A DNA stretch of 64,000 nt from Sternotherus odoratus (lineage: Eukaryota; Chordata; Testudines; Kinosternidae), in contig JAVMKO010000020.1 of the NCBI GenBank assembly GCA_032164245.1, positions 9,575,206 to 9,639,205 of the forward strand, in the 5' to 3' direction. Position numbers and translations under genes: made by a program. Below the pieces are notes generated by a model. It was given only the letters and a program-made list of their open reading frames with translations. It made no database searches and was not told the DNA's origin. Each line of letters starts with the position of its first letter. The stretch's first letter is position 1. Below, one piece after another: positions 53,743 through 64,000 of this stretch.

Positions 53743-53923
53743 GGAATGCTATTTCCCCTTTATCTAAAAAAACAAAAAGTGAAAATTTGCTATTTTAGTG
53801 GTAAGGTCATAGAAACATTCTATCCTTGAAACCCCTACGGCCATTGTTAGAGTGGTATTGCCACAGCACTTCAAAACAGATGTACCCTATCTCTAGCAGT
53901 GGATAGTGACATACTTCAGAAAT

Positions 53924-54122
53924 AACAAAGAGTCCTGTGGCACCTTAAAGACTAGCTAAAGTATTGGAGCATAAGCTTTCGTGGGCTAATACCCATGCTT
54001 GCATCCGACGAAGTGGGTATTAGCCCACGAAAGCTTATGCTCCAATACTTTAGTTAGTCTTTAAGGTGCCACAGGACTCTTTGTTACCTCTGCTATTCCA
54101 GACTAACACGGCTACTTCTCTG
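53924..54122. mobile_element. Penelope pseudo-LTR palindrome with hammerhead-like core
   Basis: A 72-nt left arm (53924-53995) and a 72-nt right arm (54014-54085) are inverted copies with one mismatch. They are separated by the 18-nt spacer 'tgcttgcatccgacgaag'. The forward copy continues to 'gactaacacggctacttctc', the usual pseudo-LTR end. The right copy carries CCGACGA, a 'gtggg...cccac' stem and GAAAGC-TTAT-GCTC, the layout of a hammerhead ribozyme. No coding part is left. Confidence 0.85.
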
Positions 54123-55587
54123 ATTCTTGACATTATACTTCAGAAAGAGATGTAATATCCCCACAATGCATCTGATTGTTCAACCTTGGGCCCGATCCTC
54201 ATCTCAGTTCTTATTTCTGGTGTTAATCCCATCCAATAGTGTCTGCTCTGTGTCCTCTCTCTCCGGCATGCTCTGTTCAATGTCATATGTTCTCACCTCT
54301 GGCGAACATGTCTTCCTTGATTACATAGCAATACTTCCTCTTGAGTTGGCCTTTTTCTTTTTTCCCCCTTCAATCCTGATCACTAGTTTTTCATCATATG
54401 CACTTCTTTCCCTGTGTAACATTGCAGTTGTAACGCATCTCAGCCATTTGCTGTACACTCCTACTCGTTGCTAATTTGGCACAGATATGATTGACTACTC
54501 CTGTCCTACATCCACTAAAAGGCCTGACTCACTAACTGCAGAACATAATTATGTCTCACAGGAAGAGGTGTGGGCAAGGGAGGAATCTGCCTGAATCTTG
54601 TCAACATCCAGTGGCGGGAGCTGTAGAGTTGCTAACTTCCGTTAAACTCTATGTAAAGTTCTTTGAGATCTATGCATGAAAGAAAGCTAGACACATGCAC
54701 AATACTATTGCTCTAAACACATGTTGAAGAAATGGATGAGTCTCTGATCTGCCCTGAGGTATGAACATCCTCAACATGACTTATCAACTCTCTCATCCAA
54801 GGACTGAGATAGAACACGCTTCAGCAGTTCAGAGGTGTCTGATCCAGAAAAGAATTGAAACACATTGGCAGGGGCTGATAAAGCAGAAATTTGTCCTGCT
54901 GATGTATTTATTAGTACGATTCCATGACTTCATTCTCCAGGGATGTCATCCCAACATGTTCCACAGACACTAACACCCAGATTCTGAAAGGCAGGACTGG
55001 TTAAATCTCTTGGACAAGGTATAGTCAAGGGCCAGACTCCAGAGAAAGCAACAATGATAATCAGTAAATAAAAAGATTTTGGGGTCCATTCAGAAGGGTC
55101 TGGCAGTCTAGATTTGGCCCACATTGTGCCTGTTGACTACCCCTGCTGAAAAGTATTTAGCTATGTAATTTCCATTGATGTTAAGCATCTAAATACCTTT
55201 GAGGGATTGGGACTGAATTCATTTCAATATTCAATAAAGAAGAAAAGTACCAAAAATGAAGGCACTTTTTTTTTAATTTCCAGAAGAAAATTGAAGTGGA
55301 TTTATCAGAAGAGAAGGGCTCTAAGTCATGGATTTGATAGTGTAAGCCACAATAATAAAAAAGCCCCTTTCATGATGAACCCAACTCTTGCATACTACAC
55401 TAGTCCACTTAATTACTTGAGGAACAGATTCCTTAGGCAGTGTATGCATTATTTATAAGAAAGTTTGCTGAGCAGTGCAATGCCACTGAACTTCATTGTC
55501 TTGTCTTTAGCCACCAGCTTGATTAGTCACATAAGCAGTTCTTATTTCAACAGCACTACTCTATTATTATAACCTGATTAGAAAGCA
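54123..55587. other. Intergenic stretch, no gene recognised
   Basis: Short frames (54127-54474, 115 codons) are not recognised. A weak palindromic repeat is at 55149-55206 ('agtatttagctatgtaattt' / 'gcatctaaatacctttgagg'). Confidence 0.4.
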
Positions 55588-55812
55588 GTGTAGACTAGTG
55601 GCTAGCGCACTGAATAGGACTCAGAAGAAGTAGGGTTTATTCCTGGCTCTGTCATTGGCCTGATGGGTCACCTTGGTCAAGTCATTTTGATTATCAATAC
55701 CTCCATTTCCCTATATGCAAAACATGGAGATAATACCTATCCTCTTTGTAAAGCACTTGGAGGTCCACTGATAAAAAGCTCTATATCAGAGCAATGTATT
55801 GTTACACTCAGG
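55588..55812 (+). repeat. MIR-type SINE, nearly full length
   Basis: 'cagtgtagactagtggctag', 'ttcctggctctgtcattggc', 'cctccatttccctatatgca' and 'tttgtaaagcacttggaggt' follow the MIR order from 5' to 3'. Confidence 0.8.
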
Positions 55813-58536
55813 AATGAGAACTGCTCACAAGTAAAATTCATCACTTACAAATCATGCGTTGGTACTACGCACAGGGGGTGAATTTCACCTCATGTGTATA
55901 AGGGTTTGAAGGATCCCTTCCCCAGTGATTATCCATGATGGTGATTAAGTGGCATTCAATAAATTAAGAGAATGTTAGTGCTGTGTTGTTCAAATAGAAT
56001 TTTATGAACCATATCCTGCCATCGTTTCTTATGCAGAACTTGTGCTGACCTCATTAAGACTTCCATATACACAATGATGGGCTAGTGAACATGGCCTTAT
56101 GTTTTTACTTTGATTGCTTCTGTTTGCTTCCAGACCTTTAATTGTCTCTAGGAAGACCTGAGTGATACAAAATCTGACAATGGCTATACCTACTAGAAGG
56201 GCATATACAATAGCCATTTAATTAAGAATTGTGTATGCTCTAGGAAGAAGACAATATTAAAATTTGATTACTGGATTTATAGCACAAAATCTGTATGAAT
56301 TTCCCTGGAAAATACCCTCTCTTCCCTATCACTGGCTAATAAAAATTATTGAACTGAGAATGCAGCCTTTTCTTTTCTATTAGTCCTAGCTTAGGAGTGG
56401 TAGTTTACTGCTGTCAGGGACCAGATTCTGCTATAGAATATCTACAATGCATCATACAGAGATGGGGGGATAACCCATCTTAATGTGAAGACACTGTTGT
56501 ATTTTTAGAGCAGCGATGTATTTCAACAAGAGAAACACATCAACGAACATAATATTTAATGTTTTCAATGTGTCTCAAGATAAAATAAACCTAAACACAA
56601 TTTGATTGCTGAGGAGTGGTTGGCTATGAGCTTCCTTAAAATATGCCTTTCCCTCTGCTGCATATTTTGATAACACAATTATGCCATTATCCCTGTTCTC
56701 TCCAGGCACAGGAATGAAGAAGCATCTCATCACTCTTATTAAAGTATAGATTTTCTAGCAGCAAGCCAGCCCAGAGAAATTGCTGTTTTTGTTATTCTGC
56801 ATTCTCGGTAATACATCATTGCCTTAAGTTTTCCTGAGCTGATAATTCTACTGCATGATACTCAAACAAATAATTTGTTTACTCTTGTGCAATATGTTTA
56901 TTGGATTCTAATGTTCTCTGTCTCATTGTTAGCTTTAATTAGAGCTATGTATAAAAATATTCCTGACATTTTACTGACTTTTTAAAAACTTGTGGGGAAA
57001 ATTATCAAGTTTATTTGTTTGAGTTTTAGTTTATTTCCCATTACACGCATCCAAAAAATCCAGTGATAATTGCTTCAATAGATCAGTGAATCTGAAGATG
57101 GAATATGAAATACTCCTGATGGAGATAATAAGAAGCTGGTGTTTGTTCATGCAGCTCCTTTGTCATTTGGTGGCGATATAGACTAGAGAGGAGGAAAAAT
57201 CAAGGCCCATTTAAAGCGTCTGATGTTGGGTGCCCACATTTACTTGTCACGTTTAAAAAGATCCGCCCTTGTCTACTCTGGCAAGAATGAGACCGGCGAT
57301 TCACTCTGGGTGCAGCTCCATTGGTGTAGGCTGTGACATAGACAATGCAGCGGCTCAGTGCAAGGGTAAATGCAGGGGCTAAACAGCAGCAAAGACCCCC
57401 GACCCCTGTCTCCATTACAGCATTCGCTGTAGCGAGCCCCATTGGAACTGCAGCGGAGCATAACTGTGAATTTCATGTCCCAGTTTTGCCTTTGTAGCAA
57501 TAGCCCCAAAATGCTCTTAAAGTCAGGCTGCAGAGCGTCAGCAAGACTGAGGACTGCAGCATCTTCATCAAAAAAAGTGCAGATGCTCCTTTATGAATTA
57601 AACCAATAAAAACGGCTTTTAAAATATTTAAACAATGCACCAGCCAGACGGAATTTACAGCCTTCTAGGCTTTTTTGTGTGCGGGTGCCCACGCTGTGCG
57701 CAGTTCTGCCCTTTAAATTCCATACGAAGTGGCAAACCCTTAATCTAATGGCAGGGAATGCAGGTGGTGCATTGCTCTAAACACACACATGTATTTTATG
57801 CTCATCTGACTGTGGACTAGTGCTGGTAAGCTGCGGAAGTCACAAGCAATGAGCTCTTAATACCATCAAGATAAAGGGCATTTCACCAACATATTTAATA
57901 CAAATATTTTTCTTCTCAGGAAGAAGAAGATGGGCATAAAAACATTTAAAATAAAGGCAAAAGCTCCCACAGTAACTGCTTCAATTATTTTTAAATAGAT
58001 TCTCAGTTTCACTAAGGTTCCTTTATTCCACGCTGCCAGTTTAAAAAGTCCTTGAAGTACATTTATAACCTTCTGCAGAGAAATGGAAAGGCTGTGAGAA
58101 AAGAGAGCAGGGAGAAGGTAGAGAGGCTGTTCTGGGTGATAATGGATGTGTCTAAGTGATAATGGGACTGAAGCACTATCATCATTAATGGATATCATTT
58201 ATATCTAATATAAAAAGCATGTTCTTAGAGGTACAAGACAAAAATAGAAAGAAAGAATAATTAGTAGCTGTAGTTCCAATGCAGTTATTTTGATCCATTT
58301 TATTCTCTATGGGAAAAAACTCTATAGAAGCTTATGGGGGTTGGAAAAGCTCAGCCATCATTTTTTCATATGGTACCTCCTATTTACCAATCCATCTGCC
58401 CAGCTATGTCATTGTTCCAATCATGCTAAGTAACAAACCAATATTTTGATACATAGGTCCAAACACCAAGAATAGTCAGAGTTATAATAGTAAATATTAA
58501 AAACAAAACACGAGTTTGGGGAAGGGATATAAATAT
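55813..58536. other. Intergenic stretch, no gene recognised
   Basis: AT-rich, with a mixed-composition section at about 57.2-57.8 kb. No supported gene or named repeat. Confidence 0.4.
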
Positions 58537-58740
58537 TCATGCTTCAGGGCTTAAGTCAACCTCTGATTAATGGAGTCAGGAAGAAAATTTCCCCGGGGGG
58601 AAGGTTATCCCCAAACTACCTTCTGCAGGGTTTATTGCACTTTCCTGGGAAGTAGCTGGTGCTGGCCATTGTGGGAGACAAATCGCTGGGCTAGAAGGAC
58701 CCACTGGTCTGAACTAGTGTAATTCCTATGTTCAAATTCT
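58537..58740 (+). mobile_element. CR1 LINE 3' end
   Basis: 'gtcaggaagaaaatttcccc', 'tctgcagggtttattgcact', 'agtagctggtgctggccatt', 'ctgggctagaaggacccact' and the terminal 'tgtaattcctatgttc' are the 3' untranslated region of a turtle-type CR1. Confidence 0.88.
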
Positions 58741-59059
58741 GAAGTCCTTTCTTGGGCAAGCCCCACCCCCTGACCACTTCTAACACTTTTCCTCCTCAGT
58801 ATGTAGTCTGAATCCTAGTGCTACGATCATTAACTTTGGTGTATATTATTCTACCACATTTCAGGCTAGTCCACAAAGGATGAGATTTCTACAAGACTCA
58901 GAGGGAGAAGCTTGTCCTTTAGCACAAGTGATTGTACTTTTAGTGCTGGAGATCCCACTTGCCCAATGACCACCCATGATGTAATTGTTAGACTATGAGC
59001 ATTCCTCAAAAATATTTTTGATTTCTTGTATTTTCCTATCAGTCATAGGCTGTTGGAAA

Positions 59060-59251
59060 CACAATTTAAAAGGTACTTAAGCATTTAAATATGCAGATAA
59101 GTACAGTACCTCACAGGATTTTCAAGAGCACCTAAGCAGTTTAGAAACTCAACTCCCATTGACTTTACTGAGATGGAGGGTGACATTTTCAAAAGTGCTT
59201 AAGTTAGTTAGGTTCCTAAGTCCCATTTTCAAGTGTCCTGTGCAATTGGGG
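59060..59251. repeat. Degraded palindromic repeats
   Basis: 'ggattttcaagagcacctaa' and 'tcaaaagtgcttaagttagt' are pieces of the same family as the next entry. Confidence 0.5.
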
Positions 59252-59384
59252 CCAGGTGTTAAAGGTATTTAGGTGCCTAAAGATGGAGATAGGTGCTCAG
59301 TGGGATTTTCAAAAGCATTTAGGTGCTTAGTTCCATTGAAATCTTTCTGCATATTTAGGTGCCTAAATACCTTTGAAAATCTGG
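59252..59384. repeat. Palindromic MITE-like repeat, long form
   Basis: The left end 'ggtatttaggtgcctaaaga' and the right end 'atttaggtgcctaaatacct', then 'ttgaaaatctggc', are inverted. The middle keeps 'gatggagataggtgctcagt' and 'gggattttcaaaagcattta'. This longer version shows that the approximately 80-bp copies elsewhere are internal deletions or a related type. Confidence 0.75.
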
Positions 59385-61201
59385 CTATGTTCTTTAGGAA
59401 TGAGATCACTCCATTTTCATCCTTCATAAAATACCTTCAGAGTTTCTTTGCATTAATTAAAAAGCAGGTACTGAACACTGGTCACCCCACTCGCCCCTAC
59501 ACACATACACCCTGAAAAAGGTTTTATTTATATTCTGCTGCATTTCAAAACACAGGATCCTGATTCATCTTTCCTCCTGCACATAACCCCATGTGGCATG
59601 AAGCATGTATTTAATATGACCTGCTGACTCTTCAAAATTAACAGGAAGGCCAGACTGGATCGGTGTGCTGATATTAATATGCATGGCGAGTAATGTACGA
59701 GGTTGATAATTAATGACTCAAGTAGCCCAGGAAAGCAATGAATAATAATCAAGCTCTTTGCTTCTGGTGGCTGACTCATGCTCCCCAGTGTCTCTTGCGT
59801 TTCTATTGATGGCTGCAGTTAGGTCTCTGCCCATTACCATTTCGTGAACCTCTCCTGAGATGACCCCAAAGATCAAACCTTGTGTAATTATTAATCGTGA
59901 ATAGTTAGCACCTAGAGCACTGTACAACTTCAAAGAGCAATGCAAACATTAACAAATACAGCCCTCCAACCTGCCCCTGTTAATGGCTATGCTCCTGGTG
60001 AAATCAAGGGGAGCAGGATTGGACACAGACACCAGCATGAAATTTTATACCCTAATAATTAAAGGTCAGATCACGAGAGGCCCTTGGTGAGTCTGTGGAG
60101 GGACATGCAAGAAGCCACCCCACTGTCGCAGGACCTGCTCTGTCCGCATTCTGGGACTGCTTGCGCCACATGCAGGGAGCAAGAAGCTGAAAAGGGGGCG
60201 GCGAGGAAGAGGAAGCAGGGCTGCTACGGTGCCTTCCTCCACATCTCCTTATGGAGCTCAGCTGGCTCAATGTGGGGGCAATCTGCCCCAGAGAGACCAG
60301 CTGGGCCTGAGGCACTGTGTCTTTTGTGGTCTCTAGGGCAACCTGGCTCCACAGCTCCCCCTCCACAGGGCCAGAGTATGAACAGAAAAAGCATTGCCCA
60401 GTCCTCACATTTAAACACGTTTATAGCACAAATATACTCTGAGAAAGCTCTTCATCTGTCTGTCTGTCAGCTAGAGGCATACACAAAAGAGGACTGGAAG
60501 AATCCCACAATTCAGAGAAGGCATAGTTATAGAGGATATGCAAGGAGAGACCTAGATAGACAGAGCCTTGTTCATGCTCTAAACAAAGGCTCATGGCATG
60601 GGAGGGATCCAGATTTCTTTCTTACAGGTACACAAGCACCCTCTGTCTTGCCTTTTCTCACACTGCACCTCATCCTCTCTTGAGCTCCTCAGTGCTCAAT
60701 GGAAGCCTGCCAAACTCAGGCATGGGTTTTTTTCCCTCTTGTTCTATGGCTCAGGCTGTATTTATGTAACAACCTGGCGTTTCTATCCTCTTCTGTGCAA
60801 GGGAGAGCCCCTAGCAACAAGCAGTACAGAAAACAAATGAAGGGGCGCTTTAAATCAATGATGCTTCAAATGGATCTGCAGACTAAAATGTACCACTGAG
60901 TAATTAATGTGCCCACGTGCTTTCCACCAGAGCAAGCAACTGCCAGCTGATTAAACAAGCACACACTGTAGATGTCTCTCTCCACTGCAGGACTGAGACA
61001 GCCAGAGTGTGAGTTACAGCTGCTCTGCTTTCTTCTTTCTGATGCTCTGCTATATAAATAGTTTTAGTGGAAGATGGATCCTCAGATTTAAGCCTCACAT
61101 CTGCCTCTGATCCCCTTTGAAAACATGATCTTTTGGGGGAAGGGACCTCTGTGCTAATCCCCTCCATTTTTGAAATGTGCGTGCACTACTACTCATGCTG
61201 G
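59385..61201. other. Intergenic stretch, no gene recognised
   Basis: A 199-codon frame at 60084-60683 and its antisense partners are not recognised and have no supporting structure. Confidence 0.4.
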
Positions 61202-61353
61202 TTTAACTTACGTTGCTTAGGGGCATGACAAGTTACACTGACATAAGCATCAGTGTGGACAGCTCTATGTTGGTGGGCGAGCTCACTCCCATCGGCATAG
61301 AACAGTTACACTAGAGAACTTACTGGGTGTAGCTACATCTCTAGTGTAGACAT
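61202..61353. mobile_element. MITE fragment adjoining the next element
   Basis: 'gacaagttacactgacataa', 'tcagtgtggacagctctatg', 'ctcactcccatcggcataga' and 'ctctagtgtagacat' belong to the group of elements ending in 'gtgtagaca'. Confidence 0.65.
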
Positions 61354-61626
61354 AGGGCTTGTCTACACTACCTGCCAGATTGGCAGGCAGTGATCGATCC
61401 ATCAGAGGTCAATTTACGCCTCTAGTCTAGACGCGATAAATCAACCACCGAGCGCTCTGTCAACTCCAGTAGTCCCCAGAATGACGAGTGCAAGCAGAAT
61501 CAATGGGGAAGCGACAGCCATTAACTTACCGCAGTGAAGACGCCGCGGTGAGTAGACCTAAGTAAGTCTACTTCAGCTACGCTATTCTTGTAGCAGAACT
61601 TGCGTATGGTAGTGTAGACAAGCCCT
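61354..61626. mobile_element. MITE with perfect 17-bp inverted ends, 273 bp
   Basis: agggcttgtctacacta at the left and its exact reverse complement tagtgtagacaagccct at the right bound a non-coding interior with 'gcagtgatcgatccatcaga' and 'agacgcgataaatcaaccac'. A diverged copy lies at 21502-21780. A clean target duplication was not found because the left side abuts another MITE. Confidence 0.85.
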
Positions 61627-62920
61627 TAGCCTCAGTTTGTGATGTGTCTGTCTGTGGGTGCTATTTTTGGGTGCTACTGCTCATGCCCCTATAATATCCT
61701 TGGTGCATTACTTCCACAGTTTCTTTCTTTTTCATTCACCTCCCCTACCTGATTCTTCATCACCATTGTCTTTTGCAGGCAATACCCCAGTGTGCTAAGT
61801 TTTTCTCATTAATTCTTGCAATGCTGAAAGTTCGAAAGAACTTTGCACTGTTCTGCTAAAACCCCCAAACATATTAATGAAGCAATAGCTGGCTGTTTTG
61901 CTCACACATGCCACTAAATCAGTTTAATGGAATAACACAATTAACTGAAAAACCATTAATACCAAAACGAATCTGTTGAAAGCAGAGACTTCCAGCCCCG
62001 GTGGCACATTGAATACATTAGCCTTTGGAAGAAGTAAATTCAAACTGTCCTATTGTAGGGCTCTACATCAGTGTTACACACACAGAGAGAGAATCAAAGA
62101 ATGAAATCTTGGGCTAAGATCTAATTGCTGTTCTAATCAGTCAGGATTTACAGTTTGAAAGCAGAGGACTGAAAATGGAAAGGGAAGGGCAATATTAAAC
62201 AGCTTAGCCTCACTCCTACCTCTTCTCTTTGGGTTCAAATGATACTTTAGGTTACAGATGAAGGTGAGCTCATGTGCCGATGAATGTTATAGGGTGGGCT
62301 GGCCCTTGAAGGGATTTTGACTCGGCTCAGCTGCTTCCCTAGGGATGCAAGATCAGAGAGAACAAGGGAAGGGGCTCTCCACATCAGCCTGAGTGCAAGG
62401 TCTGGCTGGAGCTACCTGTAATGAAGGGTGGGACAGGAGCTGACACTTGAAGGGGCAGGATATCAAGGAGGCAGCAGCACATGAGTTCTGGAAATGCATG
62501 GTTGAACCTGGCAAGGAAACAGCAGTGTGAGGGAAAGGCTTGCTTGATTTCAGTCGAGATTTGAATGAGGATGTTTTAACAAACCAGGACTCAAGAAGAG
62601 TGGGTGATTTGATTGATTGACAAGAGCCTGGGTGTAGATTTTGAGAACAGCAAGAAGGGGAAACTGAGGCAGCAGTAGGGGTTGATGCCTGATTGAATAA
62701 CACCCTCTTACAATGAATAAGTCAGCACATAATTCAGCATTCTTGGCTCTCTTTGAGGGCTATGCCTGTTGTGCTGGGATAACAAATAACATTGCAAATC
62801 AGGGGCCCCATTGCAGTAGATACTGTGCGGACAACTAATACAGGTAATAAAAGACTCCTACCCTAAAGAGCTTAGAATCAAAGGAAGTTGCTTTGAGTTG
62901 CACTGGCAAAGCACATTGCC
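61627..62920. other. Intergenic stretch, no gene recognised
   Basis: No supported gene or named repeat. The 116-codon minus frame at 62353-62703 is not recognised. Confidence 0.4.
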
Positions 62921-62999
62921 CTAGATCTTCAAAGGTATTTAGGCACCTAACTCCCAATGATTTCAATGCAAATTAGGCACCTATGTACCTTTTGAGAGT
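62921..62999. repeat. Palindromic MITE-like repeat
   Basis: 'agatcttcaaaggtatttag', 'gcacctaactcccaatgatt' and 'aattaggcacctatgtacct' make a good copy of the 19738-19818 family. Confidence 0.75.
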
Positions 63000-63658
63000 C
63001 CATGTCGCCATGCTTGGTTCTTGACCACGTGATTTGTATTTTTACTTCCTGAATATTAAAAACCATTCACCAAAAATATTTAACAAGAATAAGAAAGCTC
63101 CAGGGCCCAGTTTTACTCCCATTGAAGCCAATGGCAAATTTCCCACTGACTTTATTAGGAGCAGGAGCAGATCTTTACAGCCTTTTAATTCTCCCTTTAA
63201 GCAGTCATAATGCACTATTTATAATACTTGGCTGTCATATTATTTGAGTATTAAAGCCTGGGCCACTACTCTCTGTTGGAATAGGCAGAGTGCACTCAAC
63301 TAACTCCAGCGTAGAAGGCTGCTGGCAAAGCTCAACTTGCAGTCAATAAATGAAGAATTTTGTAACCACTTCTCCACTCCCCACCTATTCTTTTTCTCCC
63401 TCGCTCTCCAGGATGGGATGACTCACATGTGATAGTAACCTACATTTGGCTTGGCACCCACCATCTGTTATAAATAGATGACAGCATCACCCTGTTCTCC
63501 CTCTAAAGTTCAGTGCATCATACTTTTTTAGACCGAGAGCCGGGCTGGGGGACTGACACGCTCACAGGAGCAGTCATAGAATATAGAGCCTTCCATTTCT
63601 AGGCCAGGGCCAAAGTGATTAGTGACTTGGGAGTGTACCCATTTGTGGGTGCCTGGTT
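63000..63658. other. Intergenic stretch, nothing further recognised
   Basis: A weak fragment 'gggcccagttttactcccat' (about 63103) resembles another palindromic family. Confidence 0.35.
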
Positions 63659-63800
63659 TGAGATACCTTAAAGAGGCCCAATTTTCAGATAGTGCTGAGC
63701 AACCTCCTTCACAAATCAGGCCCCTTTAAATTGCCCACCTTGAGACAACCAAAAATGTAGGCACCTGAAATCACGAATCATTTTTGAAACTCTTGGGTCT
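63659..63800. repeat. Degraded palindromic repeat, 'ggcccaattttcag' type
   Basis: 'ggcccaattttcagatagtg', 'aaatcaggcccctttaaatt' and 'aaatgtaggcacctgaaatc' in this order resemble a reptile repeat related to 8912-9070. Confidence 0.5.
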
Positions 63801-63951
63801 GTAGCCATCAAACTGTGCTGCCTGAATAGGTTCCTCGGTGAGAGATGTTTGGTGATCTCAGTCCAATTAGCAAAGGACAGGTGTCCATTTCACAGAAAAC
63901 TCCAGCAGTAATTGCTCAGCCTAACTGTAGTTTCAGCAAAGCAGTCCAATG

Positions 63952-64000
63952 AGCACCTAGGGTGGTGGTGGAATCTCCTTCGTTAGAGGTTTTTAAGGTC
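63952..64000 (+). mobile_element. CR1 LINE fragment running off the window
   Basis: 'ggtggtggaatctccttcgt' then 'tagaggtttttaaggtc' matches the block at 37190-37215 of the CR1 copy described above. The element continues beyond 64000. Confidence 0.7.

Noticed and set aside
60084..60683. 199-codon frame
   Set aside because: No recognisable domain, and overlapped by antisense frames; kept as unassigned intergenic sequence.

Overview
This is vertebrate nuclear DNA, most likely from a turtle (another reptile such as a crocodilian is possible). Two neurofilament genes sit in an intron-bearing, repeat-rich landscape. The repeats are CR1 LINE 3' ends, MIR-type SINEs, Penelope-like elements, solo LTRs and many short palindromic MITE-like repeats with ends such as 'gatcctcagctggtgtaaat' or 'aggtatttaggcacctaa'. 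I assign turtle from recall of these repeat families; no search was run.

Genes. NEFL (neurofilament light) is on the + strand with four coding exons: 23775-24827, 26697-26821, 27938-28257 and 29444-29613. They encode 555 residues. NEFM (neurofilament medium) is on the - strand with three coding exons: 44456-43392, 42403-42279 and 40831-39553. They encode 822 residues. All splice junctions are GT-AG, and the shared 125-bp exon encodes the end of rod coil 2 in both. The genes are convergent, with about 9.9 kb between stop codons, the same arrangement as mammalian NEFM/NEFL. Each has a TATA box in a CpG-rich island, a very short predicted 5' UTR and AATAAA signals 3'. Both products co-assemble into axonal intermediate filaments. 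The NEFM tail is acidic and nearly free of the KSP repeats typical of mammals.

Layout. 1-23 kb (5' of NEFL): no recognised gene; a Penelope GIY-YIG fragment between inverted pseudo-LTRs (66-779), a hAT-like MITE (1099-1502), solo LTRs (4898-5411, 15580-16006, probable 13812-14838), an unexplained GC-rich block (about 12.2-13.8 kb), MIR and CR1 pieces. 23.4-30 kb: NEFL. 30-39 kb: intergenic, with CR1 copies, one split by a 674-bp solo LTR. 39-44.6 kb: NEFM. 44.6-64 kb (5' of NEFM): no recognised gene; microsatellites, a near-perfect 72-bp-arm Penelope pseudo-LTR palindrome with a hammerhead-like core (53924-54085), MITEs and a CR1 fragment running off the right edge.

The most unusual signal is the repeated head-to-head arrangement of Penelope pseudo-LTRs carrying hammerhead-ribozyme-like cores, followed by the KSP-poor NEFM tail. 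No wholly new coding system was found.
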